DNA from: JBFXAN01 sp050184225
Lineage (GTDB): Bacteria; Chloroflexota; Dehalococcoidia; CAUJGQ01
Direction: 5' to 3'
Assembly (NCBI GenBank): GCA_050184225.1
Contig: JBFXAN010000027.1
Coordinates: forward strand, 1 to 52,731
DNA: 52,731 nucleotides
Positions 16,441-24,846 of the stretch are shown one piece after another. The notes under the pieces were generated by a model that saw only the letters and a list, made by a program, of their open reading frames with translations, had not been told where the DNA came from and searched no databases. Within the stretch, counting starts at the first letter, position 1, and every line of letters begins with the position of its first letter. The translations under genes and the position numbers were made by a program.

Positions 16441-16883
16441 ACGAGTCAACCGTCGCCAACCCGAATCCGTTCACTCGACTGGCGCGGTCGCTGCCCGCGG
16501 GGTTCGGCGCCATCGCCGCGCTCGTCGCCCGCGCGGCCGGCGCGGCGCTGGCGATCGCGGTCGCCGTCGAACAGTCATATGACGGCACGCGCATCTTCGC
16601 CGCCACTATTGCCGCGCTCGTGCTGATCAGCTGTCTGCCGTTCCCGTCGCGGCTCCGCGGCCGGACGCCATGGCTCGGCGCCGCCCTGGTCTTCTTCGGC
16701 GGCGCGCTGCTCGCTCACTTCCCGGCCGGCATGCTGATGGTGTTCTGTGGCGCGCTGGCCGCGATCGGCACCGCGATCGACGAACAGCAACGCGGCCACT
16801 GGAGCCACGTCCTCACATTCTTCGCTGGGTTCGCCCTCACGATCGCGATTGCCGTCGCGACCATCCTCAGCATCGAGGGTTAG
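16437..16883 (+). CDS. four-helix membrane protein coupled to the DM13 gene
   Basis: 148 aa with about four hydrophobic helices: AALVARAAGAALAIAVAVEQ, FAATIAALVLISCLPF, WLGAALVFFGGALLAHF/MLMVFCGALAAIGTA and VLTFFAGFALTIAIAVATIL. It overlaps the DM13 gene by four bases (ATGA), implying coupled translation and possibly a complex. No family recognised. Confidence 0.7.
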   Translation: MNESTVANPNPFTRLARSLPAGFGAIAALVARAAGAALAIAVAVEQSYDGTRIFAATIAALVLISCLPFPSRLRGRTPWLGAALVFFGGALLAHFPAGMLMVFCGALAAIGTAIDEQQRGHWSHVLTFFAGFALTIAIAVATILSIEG

Positions 16884-16894
16884 CGGTGCGTGTT

Positions 16895-16956
16895 CACCAT
16901 CAAGGCGCCAGGATACCCGGCTGAATTGACCTTGGTACCGTGACGCCTTGGTCGTG
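16895..16956. repeat. degenerate inverted repeat of the AAGGCG type
   Basis: CACCATCAAGGCG (16895-16907) and CGCCTTGGTCGTG (16944-16956) pair at 11 of 13 positions. This is a worn copy of the outer arms found at 9727-9904. It sits between the convergent DM13 unit and the sensor kinase gene. Confidence 0.5.
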
Positions 16957-16967
16957 TATGGGTGCGG

Positions 16968-18242
16968 TCAGCCTGCCGGCAGACACATCGTAAAAGTTGT
17001 GCCTTGGCCGAGCGTTGATTCGGCCGTGACATAGCCACCGTGCGCCTCGATGATGCCGCGCACGATCGCCAGTCCCAGGCCGGCGCCATCGTCGGAGCGG
17101 GGGCCGCGCTGGCGCGACCGTTCGGCGCGATAGAAGCGGTCCCAGATCCGGGGGAGGTCCACCGGGTCGATGCCGTCGCCGGAGTCGACGACGCTCAGCG
17201 CAAGCCAACCGTCGGACGGCGCAATCGCGATCTCCACCCGACCGCCGGCCCGCGTGTGCTCCAGCGCGTTACGCACGAGGTTGGCAATCGCCCGCTCGAT
17301 TCGCGCGCCGTCAACGCGGATCTCGGCCGGTGTGCCGCGCACATCCAGTGTGAGGGTGATGCCATCGCGCCGGGCTGTCGCTTGCATCGCGTCGAACACC
17401 TCGGCGGCGATCTCTTGGAGGGCGACCGGCCGCGTGTTGAGACGCAGCGCTCCGGCATCGATCTGGGCCAACTCAAACAGGTCATCGATCATCCGGTTCA
17501 GCCGTTCGACCTCGCGCCGGATCGTGGCGTAGTATCGTTTCACCTCGGCCGGTTCTTCGATCACTTCGTCGTCCAGCGCTTCGACCATCGCCCGCACACT
17601 GGCGAGCGGCGTGCGCAGGTCGTGGGAGATGGCCGCCGTCAACTCGCGCCGCTCGCGGTCCAGCGCCGAACGCTGCTCCTCCGTCATCTCCAGGCGTTGG
17701 GCCAGTTCATTTACCTGTCGCGCGAGGCGGGCGACCTCATCGCCGCCGCCGACGTCTACCCGCGTTTCATAGCGTCCGTCCGCCAGCGCGGAGACGCTCT
17801 CGGCGACGACGCTGATCTGTCCGGCGATAGCTGAGGCGACGCGCAGACTGAAATAGACAGTGACGATGCCGCTGAAGAGCAACAGCACAATCAGCAGCGG
17901 CAGATCGTGCGCCGTGTTGAGGAACATCAGCCAGGCGATGATCACCACGTTGAGGAGAGCGACGGCGCTGCCGATCATCGCGCCGAGGAACGCCTTGGAC
18001 TGGATGCTGAGGCCGGCGGCGCGGTCCGTCGCCCGCAGCGCCAGCCAGCCGAGGGTAATCGACACACTGCCGGCGAGGAGAAAGTACAGGGCGAGGCCGC
18101 GCAGGTCGCCGGCCGGGGGATTCATCAAAATTTGGGCGAAGGCCAGGCCGGCCAGGCTGGCGACCAGCAACGCCACCACCGCACCCGGCCAGGTCCGGGC
18201 CGGGCGCACGAGTGACAGGCGGGAGGTGAGGCTACGGTTCAA
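16968..18242 (-). CDS. sensor histidine kinase (HAMP, HisKA, HATPase)
   Basis: A 424-aa kinase. Four hydrophobic helices in the first 150 residues form the membrane part, with little extracytoplasmic sequence. HAMP follows (about 150-200, ADGRYETRVDVGGGDE), then HisKA with SHDLRTPLASVRA and HATPase_c with NLVRNALEHTRAGG, VVDSGDGID and GAGLGLAIVRGI. The frame begins at a TTG at 18242 that overlaps the response regulator stop by 11 bases; a GTG at 18209 is an alternative. It forms a two-component pair with the preceding gene. The stimulus is unknown; an intramembrane-type sensor is likely. Confidence 0.92.
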   Translation of the reverse strand: MNRSLTSRLSLVRPARTWPGAVVALLVASLAGLAFAQILMNPPAGDLRGLALYFLLAGSVSITLGWLALRATDRAAGLSIQSKAFLGAMIGSAVALLNVVIIAWLMFLNTAHDLPLLIVLLLFSGIVTVYFSLRVASAIAGQISVVAESVSALADGRYETRVDVGGGDEVARLARQVNELAQRLEMTEEQRSALDRERRELTAAISHDLRTPLASVRAMVEALDDEVIEEPAEVKRYYATIRREVERLNRMIDDLFELAQIDAGALRLNTRPVALQEIAAEVFDAMQATARRDGITLTLDVRGTPAEIRVDGARIERAIANLVRNALEHTRAGGRVEIAIAPSDGWLALSVVDSGDGIDPVDLPRIWDRFYRAERSRQRGPRSDDGAGLGLAIVRGIIEAHGGYVTAESTLGQGTTFTMCLPAG

Positions 18243-18918
18243 ACTTGTATCCGACGCCCCAGACCGTTTTCAGGTGTTTTGGCCTGGAGGGGTCGGCCTC
18301 CAGCTTCGCCCGCAACCGGCGCATGTGGACCGTCACGGTGCTTGCATCGCCGGCGAACTCGTAATCCCACACGGAGTCCATCAACTGGTCACGGCTGAAG
18401 ACTTGACCGGGATGTCGCGCCAGATGGTAGAGCAACGCGAACTCCCGCGCCGTCAGATTGACCGGGCCATGACGATCTTCGACCGTGTGCGTGCGTCCAT
18501 TGATCCGCAGATCATCGAAGCGAAGGCCGTCCTCGTCGGCGACGACAGTCCGGCTGGAGCGCCGGAGGACGGCCTTCACTCGGGCGGCCAGCTCGCGCGG
18601 GCTGAACGGCTTCGTGACATAATCGTCGGCGCCAAGCCCGAGGCCGACGAGCTTATCGACCTCCTCACCGCGAGCCGTGAGCATGATGATCGGCGTCTGC
18701 GAGCGCGCCCGCACGCGACGGCAGATCTCGAGCCCGTCGATCCCCGGCAGCATCACGTCGAGCACGATCAGGTCCGGCTGGAACTGCTCGACCGCTTCGA
18801 TCGCATCCTTCCCATCGTGGACGACGCGCACCGTGTGACCGTCGCGGCGGAGATAGCGTTCGACCACCTCCGCCACCATCACTTCGTCTTCCACCACGAG
18901 GACACGGTCGTCACTCAT
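18232..18918 (-). CDS. OmpR-family response regulator
   Basis: 228 aa. The receiver domain (1-115) has the acidic pair DE near the N-terminus, the phospho-acceptor Asp in LIVLDVMLPG, and the conserved Lys in YVTKPFS. The winged-helix Trans_reg_C domain (about 130-228) has REFALLYHLARHPGQVFSRDQL, TVTVHMRRLRAKLE and VWGVGYKFEP. The start has AGGAGA just upstream. It is the first gene of the pair with the histidine kinase. Targets may include the divergent PKD-protein gene, but no operator was identified. Confidence 0.95.
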   Translation of the reverse strand: MSDDRVLVVEDEVMVAEVVERYLRRDGHTVRVVHDGKDAIEAVEQFQPDLIVLDVMLPGIDGLEICRRVRARSQTPIIMLTARGEEVDKLVGLGLGADDYVTKPFSPRELAARVKAVLRRSSRTVVADEDGLRFDDLRINGRTHTVEDRHGPVNLTAREFALLYHLARHPGQVFSRDQLMDSVWDYEFAGDASTVTVHMRRLRAKLEADPSRPKHLKTVWGVGYKFEP

Positions 18919-19446
18919 CGGTCTCCTACCCAGCCCGCCGGCGACAACCCGCCGGCTCTCATCTCACTGTAGATCGTGAATCTTTCAGAACCCTTACGCC
19001 GCATGCCAACTATGCTCTTTTTACGTGCGCATGTGAAGCGTGCGACGCACGAACGGACGCCCGCGGCACGCGGTCGTCGCGCTACGGTCGACTGGCAGTC
19101 GCGTCACCGATCTCCTCGCCCAGATCACGGTGCGCAGGGCGGCACGATCCCTAATGCAAACGCCCGGGAGCGGTGACTCCCGGGCGCGACGAGGGGGAGA
19201 TCATTGCATATGACATCTCCTACGCCAGCATACGCCGCTCGTCCCAGGTTGGCGCCGCCCGTTCGCTCGAACGCACCATGCCCCCTCGTCCCGGTCCTGC
19301 CGGCCGGGGTGCCCGGGCAACCGACACGCCCTTTGGCCCCACCTATCCCGGCCTTCCGGTCGCTGCGACCTCCAGCCCCGGACCTGCATACTCAGGATGC
19401 ATATGACACCGGCACTGACCGGTTAGCATACGAGGAGTATCCCGCC
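18919..19446. other. long intergenic region with a GC hairpin
   Basis: This 528-bp gap lies between the divergent response regulator gene and the PKD-protein gene. It holds a 10-bp-stem hairpin with a six-base loop at 19161-19186 (CGCCCGGGAG paired with CTCCCGGGCG) with no T tract. An 11-bp direct repeat TGCATATGACA occurs at 19204 and 19398. An in-frame extension of the PKD gene runs through the second half but lacks recognisable protein features. It may be a long 5' leader; no known riboswitch was recognised. Confidence 0.5.
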
Positions 19447-20022
19447 ATGACCCGCACGATCGCCCTGTTCGCCGTCGCCCTGGCCGCCCTCACCGCCGTG
19501 GGCTTTGGCCTCACTCCCCGCGGTGCCAGCGCCGCCCCCGGCCTCGCCGCCTACGCCGGTGGTCCCTACGCCGGTTGGGTCGGCAGCGCCATCCAGTTTG
19601 ACGGCACCGCCTCCGCCGGCACCGGCCTCTCCTATTTCTGGACCTTTGGTGACGGCACCAGCGCGACCGGCGCCCGCCCGGTCAAGACCTACGCTGCGTC
19701 GAACGTCTACACGGTCACGCTGACCGTCACCGATTACACCGGTGCCCAGTCGGTCGCGGCCACCACCGCCACGATCGGCGGCGCGCGGGCGGTCGTTCCA
19801 GCCGGTTGCTTCGTCAACGGCTTTGGTAACGTGGTGTGTGGCACGACGTTGAGCACGAACATCGCGGGGTGCTACGCTACGGTTGCTGGCTGGGTCTGCC
19901 CCGGCTTCGTCCCCGGGCAGGTCGTCTCCCCACAACTGCTCGCCACCGCATCCGTCTTCCATCCCAACGTCTGCCGCACCCCCAACTACGTCCTCACCCC
20001 CGTCTGCCTCGACCTGCGGTAG
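19447..20022 (+). CDS. secreted PKD-domain protein
   Basis: 191 aa. A signal peptide (MTRTIALFAVALAALTAVGFGL, with cleavage near ASA-AP) is followed by a PKD domain (about 35-115): GTASAGTGLSYFWTFGDGT and VYTVTLTVTDYTG. The C-terminal third has several Cys residues (CFVNGFGNVVC, CYATVAGWVC, CRTPNYVLTPVC) that could form disulfides in an exported protein. The start at 19447 is chosen because it begins the signal peptide and has GAGGAG upstream. It probably acts at the cell surface in adhesion or carbohydrate/protein contact. Confidence 0.82.
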   Translation: MTRTIALFAVALAALTAVGFGLTPRGASAAPGLAAYAGGPYAGWVGSAIQFDGTASAGTGLSYFWTFGDGTSATGARPVKTYAASNVYTVTLTVTDYTGAQSVAATTATIGGARAVVPAGCFVNGFGNVVCGTTLSTNIAGCYATVAGWVCPGFVPGQVVSPQLLATASVFHPNVCRTPNYVLTPVCLDLR

Positions 20023-20050
20023 CGGCGGCCAACGACTGCGGTCCCGAACG

Positions 20051-20083
20051 AACGGCGTCGGTGCTTGAAGCCGACGCCGTTTC
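20051..20083 (+). terminator. Rho-independent terminator after the PKD gene
   Basis: AACGGCGTCGG (20051-20061) and CCGACGCCGTT (20071-20081) form an 11-bp stem with a nine-base loop, followed by T residues. It is 28 bp past the PKD gene stop. Confidence 0.7.
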
Positions 20084-20340
20084 TGCTGCTCCGGCGCACT
20101 ATGCGCGGGACTGGCTCACACCCGCCACCGGCCGGCAGCACGGACAGCGCAACCGCCACCCGCGCCGCTGCCAGCGCGTCTCAATGGGTTGATAGTTGCC
20201 GCAGCGTACGCGACCGTTTCGCCGCGCGCGGCGGTCCCGAGGAACCACGGCCCAAGGCACATGATTGCTGGGCGATCTGGCTGCGGTTGTAGACCCGGCC
20301 CGGCCAAATGCCTGGAGCGGGCAGCCGACGCCTCACGCCC
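20084..20340. other. intergenic gap, no feature seen
   Basis: This gap lies between the terminator of the PKD gene and the convergent beta-helix gene. Short frames here have no ribosome-binding site or recognisable product. Confidence 0.4.
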
Positions 20341-21331
20341 TTAGCAGCGCACGGCGCCGGCGCAGTTGTTCGGTCGGTTGCCCGCGACGAGCGTCGCCGA
20401 CCGGTTCACGGTCGCCCCCGCCTCGGCGAAGATGCCGCCACCGCCTGGGGTGGTGGTCGCGGTGTTCTGGCTCACGACCGTGGTGCGAATCGTCGTCGTG
20501 GTCCCCGGTCGGAGGTAGAGACCGCCGCCCCGCTCCGCCCGGTTGCCGGTGAGGATCGTGTTCGTCAGCGTCGCCGTCGCAAAGAACTGCGGCGGGTCGG
20601 TGTCGGTTTCCGAGTTGCCCTGGTTGATGCCACCACCGCCGAAGCGGGCGGTCACCGCGACGTTGTCGCGCACCACGACGTTGGTCAGGGTCATCGTGCC
20701 GAAGTTGAGAATGCCGCCGCCGCTGCCCGTTTCCACGACATTGCGACTGACCTCGCTGTTGGTTGCCTCCAGGATGGCACCGACGTCGTTGACGATGCCG
20801 CTACCGGCCCCGATCGCGCGATTGTCGGTGACCGCCACGTGCAAGAGCCGCAGGGTGCCCATGTTGTGGATCCCAGCGCCGGCCTGCGAGTGGCCGTTGC
20901 GCAGGGTGAGCCCCTCGAGCGTGACGGTGGTCCCGGGCGAGACGAACAGCACGCGGGTGGCGCCAGCGCTGCCATCGACGATCACACTACCAGGCAGCGA
21001 TGTGGCCGGCAGACCGGGCAACATCGGCAGGCTCGGCAGACCGGAGACCGACGGGAGCGCGGGACGCAAACCCACGCCGAGCCCCGCCTGCAAGCGCAGG
21101 TGGGTCGCTGTGCCGGTGCCGGGGATGGCGAGGTTCTCGCGGTAGGTGCCGGGGGTGATCGTGATCATGTCACCGGTCTGGGCGGCGTCGATCGCCGCCT
21201 GGATACTGGTGAACGCGCAGCCGCGCGGGCAGACGGTGTGCGTCGCGGCGTGGGCGTGGGGCGGGGCAAGGGGTGCCAAGAGCGGTGAGGGCGACGAGCA
21301 GGAGGGCGAGCAGCGACAGCCGCAGGCGCAT
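20341..21331 (-). pseudogene. secreted right-handed beta-helix protein, frameshifted in the signal peptide
   Basis: A parallel beta-helix repeat protein. After CAFTSIQAAIDAAQTGD, which is typical of the N-terminal cap, come many rungs such as TLEGLTLRNG, TLRLLHVAVTDN, MTLTNVVVRDN and ATLTNTILTGNRA. The long frame lacks a proper start. An ATG at 21331 with a strong GAAGGAG begins a perfect signal peptide (MRLRLSLLALLLVALT), but in another frame. Removing one base near 21283 joins it to LLAPLAPPHAHAA and restores a complete secreted protein of about 329 aa. This is either a one-base sequencing error or a recent frameshift. Function would be surface-exposed, probably polysaccharide- or adhesion-related. 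Confidence 0.8.
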
Positions 21332-21947
21332 CGCGGGGCTCCTTCAGCAACACGGGGGCCATGACACAGGGGCTGCGCCCGAGCATACCAGACCGCATCC
21401 CCGGTTGCTGCTGCGCCATGCGCGCGGGATCGGAAGCACCGGAGCAAGAGATCGCGGTCGGCCGAGGAGCGGCTGCTCGCGCGCTGGGCGCGATGGGGCG
21501 GGGCATGAGTGCGGCATCGCACACCGGCTCCGCTTATCGCGCTGAACCGGGGCAATGACCGAAGCGGCGCCACCGCGCTCGTGGCGGTCATCACTGTGTC
21601 GTCGATCGGCCCGACGCCCACCACACCGCCCGATCCCGCCGTCGCGACGCTCCGTCACGACGCGACGCAACTCCGCCGACATGTGACGATCCTCCGCCGG
21701 CAGGCGCAGACCCTCATGTACGATGCCTTCGCCGTCTGTGCCGAAGCACAAGGGTTGGACGACGAGGTGTCCGACCGCGCGCGACCAGCAGTGATGGAGA
21801 GCGAACCTGGTTGCGCAACGGTGGCGGCGCGGGCGTCGAACGCGCTGATGGTCGGCGCTCGTGCCGGGGCGTGCGGCCTACCCAGCGCCGGACCCATCCG
21901 GTTTGGTCCGGCAGCCTGCCGGACCGTCTGGCATACTAGGACGCACC
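21332..21947. other. 616-bp gap without a convincing gene
   Basis: Frames extend through this stretch on both strands but lack ribosome-binding sites and recognisable domains, and one would overlap the SdpI-like gene along its whole length. A short stem (CGCCAC/GTGGCG around 21571-21590) is the only structure noted. Confidence 0.4.
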
Positions 21948-22325
21948 ATGGTTTCGTCGCGAGCGCGGGTGATGACGTCGCTCTGGGTTCTGCTGGTCGC
22001 GTACGTCGGCTGCGGGCTGCTCTGCATCGCGATCGCGCTGCCGCTGGTGCAGCGGCGGATTCCGCCGAACGCCTGGTACGGCTTTCGCGTCGAGCGAACG
22101 CTGCAGGACCCCGCCGTCTGGTATCCGGCGAACGCCTACACCGGCCGGTTGCTGATCGGCGTCGGGGTCGGCGTGATCCTGGTCGCGATCGTCGCCGCCC
22201 TGGTCCTGGCGCAACGCCAGCCGGCGAACGCAAGCCTCTATGTCGCCATCTGCACGATGACGTTGCTCGGCGGGCTGCTCGCCGCGCTCCTCCTCGGATT
22301 CCGCTATCTCGATTCGCTGCCGTGA
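21948..22325 (+). CDS. SdpI-family membrane protein
   Basis: 125 aa with three hydrophobic helices (LWVLLVAYVGCGLLCIAIAL, LLIGVGVGVILVAIVAALVL, YVAICTMTLLGGLLAALLL). Between helices 1 and 2 it has the SdpI/YhfL-type signature RRIPPNAWYGFRVERTLQDPAVWYPANAYTGRL. Relatives of this domain include immunity and signalling membrane proteins such as Bacillus SdpI; most are uncharacterised. The start at 21948 is the first in-frame ATG before helix 1. Confidence 0.75.
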   Translation: MVSSRARVMTSLWVLLVAYVGCGLLCIAIALPLVQRRIPPNAWYGFRVERTLQDPAVWYPANAYTGRLLIGVGVGVILVAIVAALVLAQRQPANASLYVAICTMTLLGGLLAALLLGFRYLDSLP

Positions 22326-22586
22326 CCGCGGCAGGACAGCGCCCCGCGATGCGCCGCCGGCGCCTTTGGTTGGATCTGCGCCTTCCTTCGTCAGAATCGG
22401 CTCCGGGGCAGCAATCGGCATGGTCGAGTTGGAGAGACAATTCAACTCTGACCGGTGCGCCTCGGCACAGACTACATAACCCTGCCGCGGCTTTGTTAGG
22501 AAAGTCCCACGGCGAACGCTTCTCAGACAAACGAGTCGGCGAGGGTCGCGGTGGTATCGGAATCGTAGTTCGCTGTCCCCCTGACC

Positions 22587-22866
22587 CTACAAACGGCGCT
22601 CCATACGATCGTAGACTTCGCGTCGGTGCGCCACGATCACAACCGTGACGGCCCGCGCGGTGTCATCCACGCTATAGACCACACGATAGTCGCCTACCCG
22701 AACGCGATAATAGCCAGCGCGACCTCGAATCGGCTTGACACCGGACGGTCGAGGATCGCCAGCGAGTGCTTCCATTCGATCAAGGACCCGCGCCTGCATC
22801 TGGCGAGAGGCGATCGAGATCCTTGTCGACCGCCGGGATTGCTTCAATGCTGTAGCCCGGCGGCAC
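22587..22866 (-). pseudogene. RelE/ParE-family toxin, frameshifted
   Basis: From a GTG at 22866, three bases after the antitoxin stop, the frame reads YSIEAIPAVDKDLDRLS, the standard RelE/ParE N-terminus. The rest continues in another frame as RQMQARVLDRMEALAGD, KPIRGRAGYYRVRVGDYRVVYSV and IVAHRREVYDR, a textbook RelE core with the catalytic-region basic residues. Two bases appear to be missing near 22803, in a CG-rich CTCTCGCCAG. With the shift repaired the protein would be about 93 aa, the normal length. In the given sequence only the longer 3' frame is open, so the toxin is probably inactive unless this is a sequence error. Confidence 0.82.
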
Positions 22867-22869
22867 GGG

Positions 22870-23082
22870 CTACAGCCCTCGTTTGGCTCGAAGTTCCGCG
22901 AGTGATAGACGGGTGTGATTGCTCGGATCAGCTAGGCGGCGATCGATTTCCCGTGCGTCGAGGTAGTCCTCGATCGCTTCCTGCTCGCCGGAGATCGTCA
23001 CATGATCGTCGCGGATAACGACCTCCGCAGATGCTTCACCTTCATCCGGTTTATCGAGTTGATCCCGATCCTGATCGGCCAC
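22870..23082 (-). CDS. antitoxin of the RelE/ParE pair
   Basis: About 70 aa, acidic, located directly upstream of the toxin with a three-base gap. SAEVVIRDDHVTISGEQEAIEDYLDAREIDRRL and the end SLAELRAKRGL fit the general pattern of small RelB/Phd-like antitoxins, whose C-terminal helix wraps the toxin. The exact family is not recognised. Starts are GTG/TTG only (23082, 23088, 23094); 23082 is chosen for its spacing from a G-rich ribosome-binding site. The antitoxin frame is intact. Confidence 0.7.
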   Translation of the reverse strand: MADQDRDQLDKPDEGEASAEVVIRDDHVTISGEQEAIEDYLDAREIDRRLADPSNHTRLSLAELRAKRGL

Positions 23083-23094
23083 ACGCACCCCCAA

Positions 23095-23470
23095 TCCCCA
23101 CCGGCGAGCTGATTATCAGCCAGCCCTCGCGGTCGGTCACGCGATCACCGTATGTCACTACAGGTCGAGGGGAAACTGAATCAAGCGCTTGACTCAGATC
23201 AGCCCACCGGGATGAGGAAGCGAAAAACCCGGGAGGTCAACACCTATTCTACTCCTTCTACAGCGGTTGCAACCCCTCCAGTTCACCGACCTTCGATGTA
23301 CCAAGGTGGGAACGAGTCATCCCACGAGCAAGACGCCGGCGTCGCCCCACCGGCGCCGGGGTTTGGCGTCGCTCGACCCGTCCGGCGGCTACCGCGCCAG
23401 GATCACATTGCAATCGAGGATCACGTGGTGCCCCCACTGGCGCGTGAACGCGTCGGAGAAGTTTCGGTGA
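23095..23470. other. degenerate gap between antitoxin and integrase remnant
   Basis: No gene is supported in this 376-bp stretch. It contains a 12-bp palindrome TCAAGCGCTTGA at 23181-23192. The overlapping short frames are probably decayed mobile-element sequence flanking the integrase remnant. Confidence 0.4.
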
Positions 23471-23790
23471 ACCCTGGCACTCCCGCCTTTCGTCGTGACG
23501 ACCCTCCGCGCGTATCGTACCCGCCAGCTTGAGGAGCGCCTGGTTGCTGGCCCCGTGTGGCACGACTACGACCTTCTCTTCCCGGCAAGCATTGGCGAAC
23601 CGATGCACCCGACGGCGGTCAATGTCCTCTTCCGGCGCCGGCTCAAGCGCATCAACGCGACCGCCGCCCGCGATGGGCGGGAGCCCTTGCCCCCATCCCC
23701 TTCCATGGCCTCAGACACAGCATGGCGACGATGCTCCTTGCCCAAGGGCTGACGCTCGGGGAGATCCAGAAGGTTCTTGGTCACGCCTAG
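23471..23790 (+). pseudogene. tyrosine recombinase (phage-type integrase) remnant
   Basis: The frame from 23471 reads LALPPFVVTTLRAYRTRQLEERL and DYDLLFPASIGEPMHPTAVN, the middle of a phage-integrase catalytic domain. After a one-base shift near 23690-23700, in a C-rich run, it continues IPFHGLRHSMATMLLAQG and EIQKVLGHA. This carries the HxLRH active-site box and the following His, then stops at TAG before the catalytic tyrosine. The N-terminal SAM-like and core-binding domains are missing. This is a dead integrase fragment beside the toxin-antitoxin pair. Confidence 0.85.
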
Positions 23791-23918
23791 TGGACGGGTT
23801 CTGAATCTACATCACACCCCAGCCTGAACAAACATCCCCTCTGTTCATAAACTCGTAAGAATTGTTACGGCGACTTCATTGCAACCCCGTAGCGTGGGAC
23901 GCGATGAAGGAGCATGGT

Positions 23919-24743
23919 ATGACGTTCAGTGCCGCGACCGAGGTGGCTGATGACCGCGAGTCCGTGCCGGAATGCCCGGCGATCGCGCCTCGGCTGTGGG
24001 TCTATACCAACTTCGACTGCAACCTGCAATGTAGCTACTGCGTGGCGATGTCCGGACCGCGGGTCGAACGGCGGGGGCTGGCGATGCACGCCTTTCGCCG
24101 GCTTGTCGACGAGGCGGCGGCATGGGGGATTCGGGAGTTGTTCATCACCGGCGGCGAGCCGTTCCTCCTTCCCGATATCGAAGACCGCATCCGCTATGCT
24201 GCCGGACGGCTCCCGACAACCGTGCTCACCAACGCCACGACCTTCCACGGACGGCGGCTCGACGTGCTCGAGCGTCTCACCGAGATCGACGTGTGCTTTC
24301 AGGTGAGCCTCGACGGTGCCGACGCCGCGACGCACGACCGCTACCGCGGTGCCGGCACCTGGGCGAAAACCCTCGACGGGATCGCGACCTTGCAACGGTT
24401 GGGCCTGCGGGTCGTCATTGGCAGCACGGAGACGCTGGAGAACCACGATCGGCTCGAAGACCTCCGCGCGTTCGTCGCATCGCTCGGCATTCCCGTGCGC
24501 GACCACTTCATCCGGCCTCTGGCCCGGCGTGGCTATTCTCAGGAGGGAATCGAGATTCAGGCGCAGGATCTCGAGCCGGAGGCGACCGTGAGTGTGGACG
24601 GTGTCTACTGGCATCCGCTCGCGTGCGAAGACGATCTGCTCGTCAGCCGCCGCATCTTTCCGTTCGCGGATGCGATGACCACGCTACACGAGATGTTTCA
24701 CGCACTGATCGCGGACGGAGCGCTGCCGCAGCGATTCCGCTGA
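23919..24743 (+). CDS. radical SAM protein (no SPASM domain)
   Basis: 274 aa. The iron-sulfur motif CNLQCSYC gives Cys34, Cys38 and Cys41 for the 4Fe-4S cluster that cleaves S-adenosylmethionine. ITGGEPFLLPDI is the GGE motif binding the SAM amino group, and VSLDGADAATHD the later strand. The C-terminus (VSVDGVYWHPLACEDDLLVSRRIFPF) lacks the multi-cysteine SPASM/twitch pattern. The start at 23919 is chosen because AAGGAG lies seven bases ahead; an earlier ATG exists at 23904. It is the first gene of the long rightward block with the Mo-oxidoreductase. The exact reaction is not predictable. Confidence 0.9.
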   Translation: MTFSAATEVADDRESVPECPAIAPRLWVYTNFDCNLQCSYCVAMSGPRVERRGLAMHAFRRLVDEAAAWGIRELFITGGEPFLLPDIEDRIRYAAGRLPTTVLTNATTFHGRRLDVLERLTEIDVCFQVSLDGADAATHDRYRGAGTWAKTLDGIATLQRLGLRVVIGSTETLENHDRLEDLRAFVASLGIPVRDHFIRPLARRGYSQEGIEIQAQDLEPEATVSVDGVYWHPLACEDDLLVSRRIFPFADAMTTLHEMFHALIADGALPQRFR

Positions 24744-24810
24744 GGGTAGCGACGGCGGCCTCCGTGTGGGGCCGGCAAAGATCCGTCAATGAACGATCAC
24801 GTCGAAATCT

Positions 24811-24846
24811 GATGAAGGAGCCGTTCGGCGGCTGGGGGTTCTCATG
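24811..24846 (+). other. 11-codon ORF MKEPFGGWGFS, speculative
   Basis: An ATG at 24811 opens an 11-codon frame ending in TGA that overlaps the start of the Lrp-type gene (ATGA). It sits between a radical SAM gene and its neighbours, where RiPP precursors or leader peptides can occur, and its composition (GGWGF) is distinctive. It lacks a clear ribosome-binding site, and another tiny linking frame (26883-26924) in the same block suggests chance is quite possible. Confidence 0.2.

Noticed and set aside
21509..22648. 379-codon rightward frame before and across the SdpI-like gene
   Set aside because: Part of it looks helical, but it overlaps the SdpI-like gene completely in another frame and has no ribosome-binding site.
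23258..23608. Leftward frame across the integrase region, with a PIN-like fragment VILDCNVIL in a neighbouring frame
   Set aside because: The resemblance is only a few residues, interrupted by a stop, and the opposite strand is a clear integrase remnant.
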